A DNA stretch of 7,658 nucleotides, from the NCBI GenBank assembly GCA_002311455.1, contig DCAJ01000102.1:19853-27510 (forward strand), written 5' to 3'. Of the stretch, positions 6,037-7,658 are shown piece after piece; within the stretch, counting starts at the first letter, position 1, and every line of letters starts with the position of its first letter. A model generated the notes under the pieces. It was not told the origin of the DNA, searched no databases, and saw only the letters and a list, made by a program, of their open reading frames with translations. Source of the stretch: Anaerolineales bacterium UBA1136 (GTDB lineage: Bacteria > Chloroflexota > Anaerolineae > Anaerolineales > UBA11657). The position numbers and the translations under genes were made by a program.

Positions 6037-7353
6037 ATGAAATATACGCAAGAAATCCTAGCCTGTCATGATAATCCGAGCAACCTTGAGATCCTCTACC
6101 AAAATGCTAGGGGCAATAATGAGCTCGAACAATTCAGAGATAGTGTGCTGACCTGCTATCAGTCGGCTCCTAACAATCTACTTTATGCTGCATGGCACCA
6201 TCGCTTACAGAACCAAAGCAACAAAAAAACCGCTGCATCACATATCATCAACTGGAAACTCGCTATTCTGCTGGCAATAGTGAATGGACTAATATTATGG
6301 TTATGCTCCAATATCAGCCTTGATGATTCAGATTTTCCACATTATCTGGCGCTATTCAGTGCACCATGCACAGCTGTCTTCATGATTGCATACCTATCCA
6401 TATCATCAAAACAATTTCGCACCAAAGCTGTAGTACTACAGATAGTAATCCTCTTGATCATAGCTGCTTATTCGTTATTGCTATTATCAGAAAGTTCAGG
6501 ATACTTTGAAATAATGGTGCCACATTTAATTGCACTTAGTTGGAGCGCCATTGCTATTGGCATAATCAATGTCGTCTCCTACAGCACGCGTAGTAGACGA
6601 AAGAATTTCTTGTTTCTTATCAGTTCAATTGAAACCATAATAACTCTGGGGTTATTTGTTGCCGCTACTTTCATATTTTCAGCAGTCACGATTAGCATAT
6701 TTTCGGTAATTAACATAACTTTATCTGACTCGATTACACGTCTTGTGCTGGTAGGAATAGGTGGAGCTATGCCTATACTCGCCTTAGCAGCCAGTTACAA
6801 TCCAATATTAGATCCTACCAAACAAGAGTTCTCGCGTGGAATATCTTGGTTAATAGGTACATTCCCTCCCATCCTCTTAGCTTTAACATTGCCGGTGTTA
6901 GTTGTATATTTAGCACTAATTCCATCTAATTTCATGGAGGCATTCAATAATAGAGATGTGCTTATTACCTACAATGTAATGCTATTTGCCATAATGTTAC
7001 TGTTGCTGGTGTCTACTCCCATCAACACAAGTCACAAACACACACCCGCAAATAGAATGCTGAGACTCGCTATCATAGCAATAGCATCACTTACAATCAT
7101 AGTAAGCTTTTATGCACTGGCTGCTGTAGTTTATCGTACTGTAATATTTGGGCTGACCATAAACCGAGCAACAGTAATAGGATGGAATGCGATCAATATT
7201 TCCCTACTATGCATTATGGTATTTAGACAAGTAAGATGCACAAAAGACGAATGGATCACTGCATTACAAAGCACATTTAGTGACGGAATATTCATCTACT
7301 TAATATGGGCATCGCTTGTTATCACCATTTCACCTTGGCAATTTAGTCGATGA
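6037..7353 (+). CDS. Polytopic membrane protein of unknown function
   Basis: The 438-residue product begins with a soluble, probably helical region (1-70) containing YQNAR, FRDSV, CYQSAPNNLLYAAWHHRL (40-57) and a basic stretch before the membrane. About eleven hydrophobic segments follow, near 73-91, 101-122, 131-150, 161-180, 190-225, 235-252, 270-296, 309-327, 342-366, 381-397 and 415-432. A notable stretch is YRTVIFGLTINRATVIGWNAI (366-386, interrupted here by no gap), whose GLTxxR...W pattern recalls DUF4153/DUF4173-type membrane proteins; that link is tentative. No catalytic, transporter or glycosyltransferase motif is recognisable. The ATG is fixed by an in-frame TAA at 6025-6027, but no Shine-Dalgarno precedes it; instead there is a leader hairpin and an ATGTAATG overlap. 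The N-terminal domain, with its conserved-looking AWHHRL, may have a regulatory or binding role. It stands alone between opposing genes. Confidence 0.8.
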   Translation: MKYTQEILACHDNPSNLEILYQNARGNNELEQFRDSVLTCYQSAPNNLLYAAWHHRLQNQSNKKTAASHIINWKLAILLAIVNGLILWLCSNISLDDSDFPHYLALFSAPCTAVFMIAYLSISSKQFRTKAVVLQIVILLIIAAYSLLLLSESSGYFEIMVPHLIALSWSAIAIGIINVVSYSTRSRRKNFLFLISSIETIITLGLFVAATFIFSAVTISIFSVINITLSDSITRLVLVGIGGAMPILALAASYNPILDPTKQEFSRGISWLIGTFPPILLALTLPVLVVYLALIPSNFMEAFNNRDVLITYNVMLFAIMLLLLVSTPINTSHKHTPANRMLRLAIIAIASLTIIVSFYALAAVVYRTVIFGLTINRATVIGWNAINISLLCIMVFRQVRCTKDEWITALQSTFSDGIFIYLIWASLVITISPWQFSR

Positions 7354-7413
7354 CTAACCACTATCTATACTTATATGTCTCAAATTTACTAACCCACAAG
7401 ACAATGACATCCT

Positions 7414-7427
7414 ATGGTTACAACCAT
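7414..7427. terminator. Small hairpin at the convergent junction of genes 5 and 6
   Basis: ATGGT (7414-7418) and ACCAT (7423-7427) pair around TACA, directly after the stop codon of the minus-strand gene and 60 bases past the stop of the plus-strand gene. There is no clear T-run on either side, so its role as a terminator is doubtful. The rest of 7354-7427 shows nothing further. Confidence 0.2.
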
Positions 7428-7658
7428 CTACTCCGCTCTCTCAAGCAACCGACGTTCTACTGCCGCTACGACTGAGTAGTTAGGGTCACAAACATTACCA
7501 ACGCGCAGTTCTAATATTTGAGTGATCCATATGAGAGCATCAGTCCTATCCATTTCGTATTCCTTAACCACCCAGTCAATCAAACTTGTGCAAGCTATTC
7601 TTGTAGCATCCTCGAGCGGTCTAGCACTACCCACAACCATCATATAATCACCATTAGT
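7428..7658 (-). CDS. Acetamidase/formamidase-like protein, C-terminal fragment (5' end outside window)
   Basis: The frame stays open to the window edge: five codons (TNGDY) precede the ATG at 7643, so that ATG is internal. The visible 76 residues end in TAG and resemble the C-terminus of the acetamidase/formamidase (FmdA/AmdA) family: GDYMMVVGSARPLEDATRIA, then SLIDWVVKEY, an M-D-R-T-D-A turn matching the family's LSREEAY, ILELRVGNV matching DLRI.QVV, and a final V..V..V strand. The family hydrolyses formamide or short amides to ammonia and an acid in the cytoplasm. The metal site and catalytic residues are outside the window, so activity cannot be judged. The family match is moderately sure because only the tail is present. 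Confidence 0.65.
   Translation of the reverse strand, partial: TNGDYMMVVGSARPLEDATRIACTSLIDWVVKEYEMDRTDALIWITQILELRVGNVCDPNYSVVAAVERRLLERAE

Noticed and set aside
7428..7643. Complete 71-residue protein starting at ATG 7643
   Set aside because: The frame continues to the window end and the sequence matches the C-terminus of a larger family, so this is a fragment cut by the edge.
1..7658. CRISPR array, tRNA, rRNA, insertion sequence or defence system
   Set aside because: No regularly spaced repeats, cloverleaf, rRNA-like sequence, transposase or terminal inverted repeats were found; none of the proteins resembles known defence components.

Overview
The window is AT-rich bacterial DNA with six protein genes and no RNA gene, insertion sequence or CRISPR array that I can see. 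The lineage is most likely Chloroflexota. The first gene ends in the tandem beta-sandwich region typical of large GT39-type membrane proteins in Anaerolineae and relatives, and the company of a long-form formyltetrahydrofolate cyclo-ligase-like protein and a DUF1028 protein agrees with this. This taxonomic call is an inference from protein flavour, not a computed placement.

Layout: (1) 1-961, plus strand, 3' part of a probable GT39-like membrane glycosyltransferase, its extracytoplasmic tail only. (2) 987-1715, minus strand, 5-formyltetrahydrofolate cyclo-ligase family protein. (3) 1798-4929, plus strand, a 1043-residue predicted surface lipoprotein with a Thr/Ser-rich stalk, two homologous lectin-like (LamG/concanavalin-like) repeats and a C-terminal zincin-like domain carrying HEIVHNWG. 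(4) 4949-5839, minus strand, DUF1028 (Ntn-hydrolase-like) protein with the C-terminal putative peptidoglycan-binding module. (5) 6037-7353, plus strand, a polytopic membrane protein with a roughly 70-residue N-terminal soluble region, function unknown. (6) 7428-7658, minus strand, the C-terminal end of an acetamidase/formamidase-like protein, cut by the window edge.

The genes alternate strictly in strand, so each appears to be its own transcription unit. There are two divergent control regions (1716-1797 and 5840-6036) and three short convergent junctions (25, 19 and 74 bases). No operon logic ties the genes into one pathway. Two concern small-molecule hydrolysis or one-carbon chemistry (genes 2 and 6), and three are envelope or membrane linked (1, 3, 5); gene 4 may also act on wall-derived material. 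The most distinctive item is the lipoprotein at 1798-4929: exactly five cysteines, one at the lipid-anchor position and one pair per repeat, joined to a metallopeptidase-like domain. I see no evidence of a defence system or mobile element.
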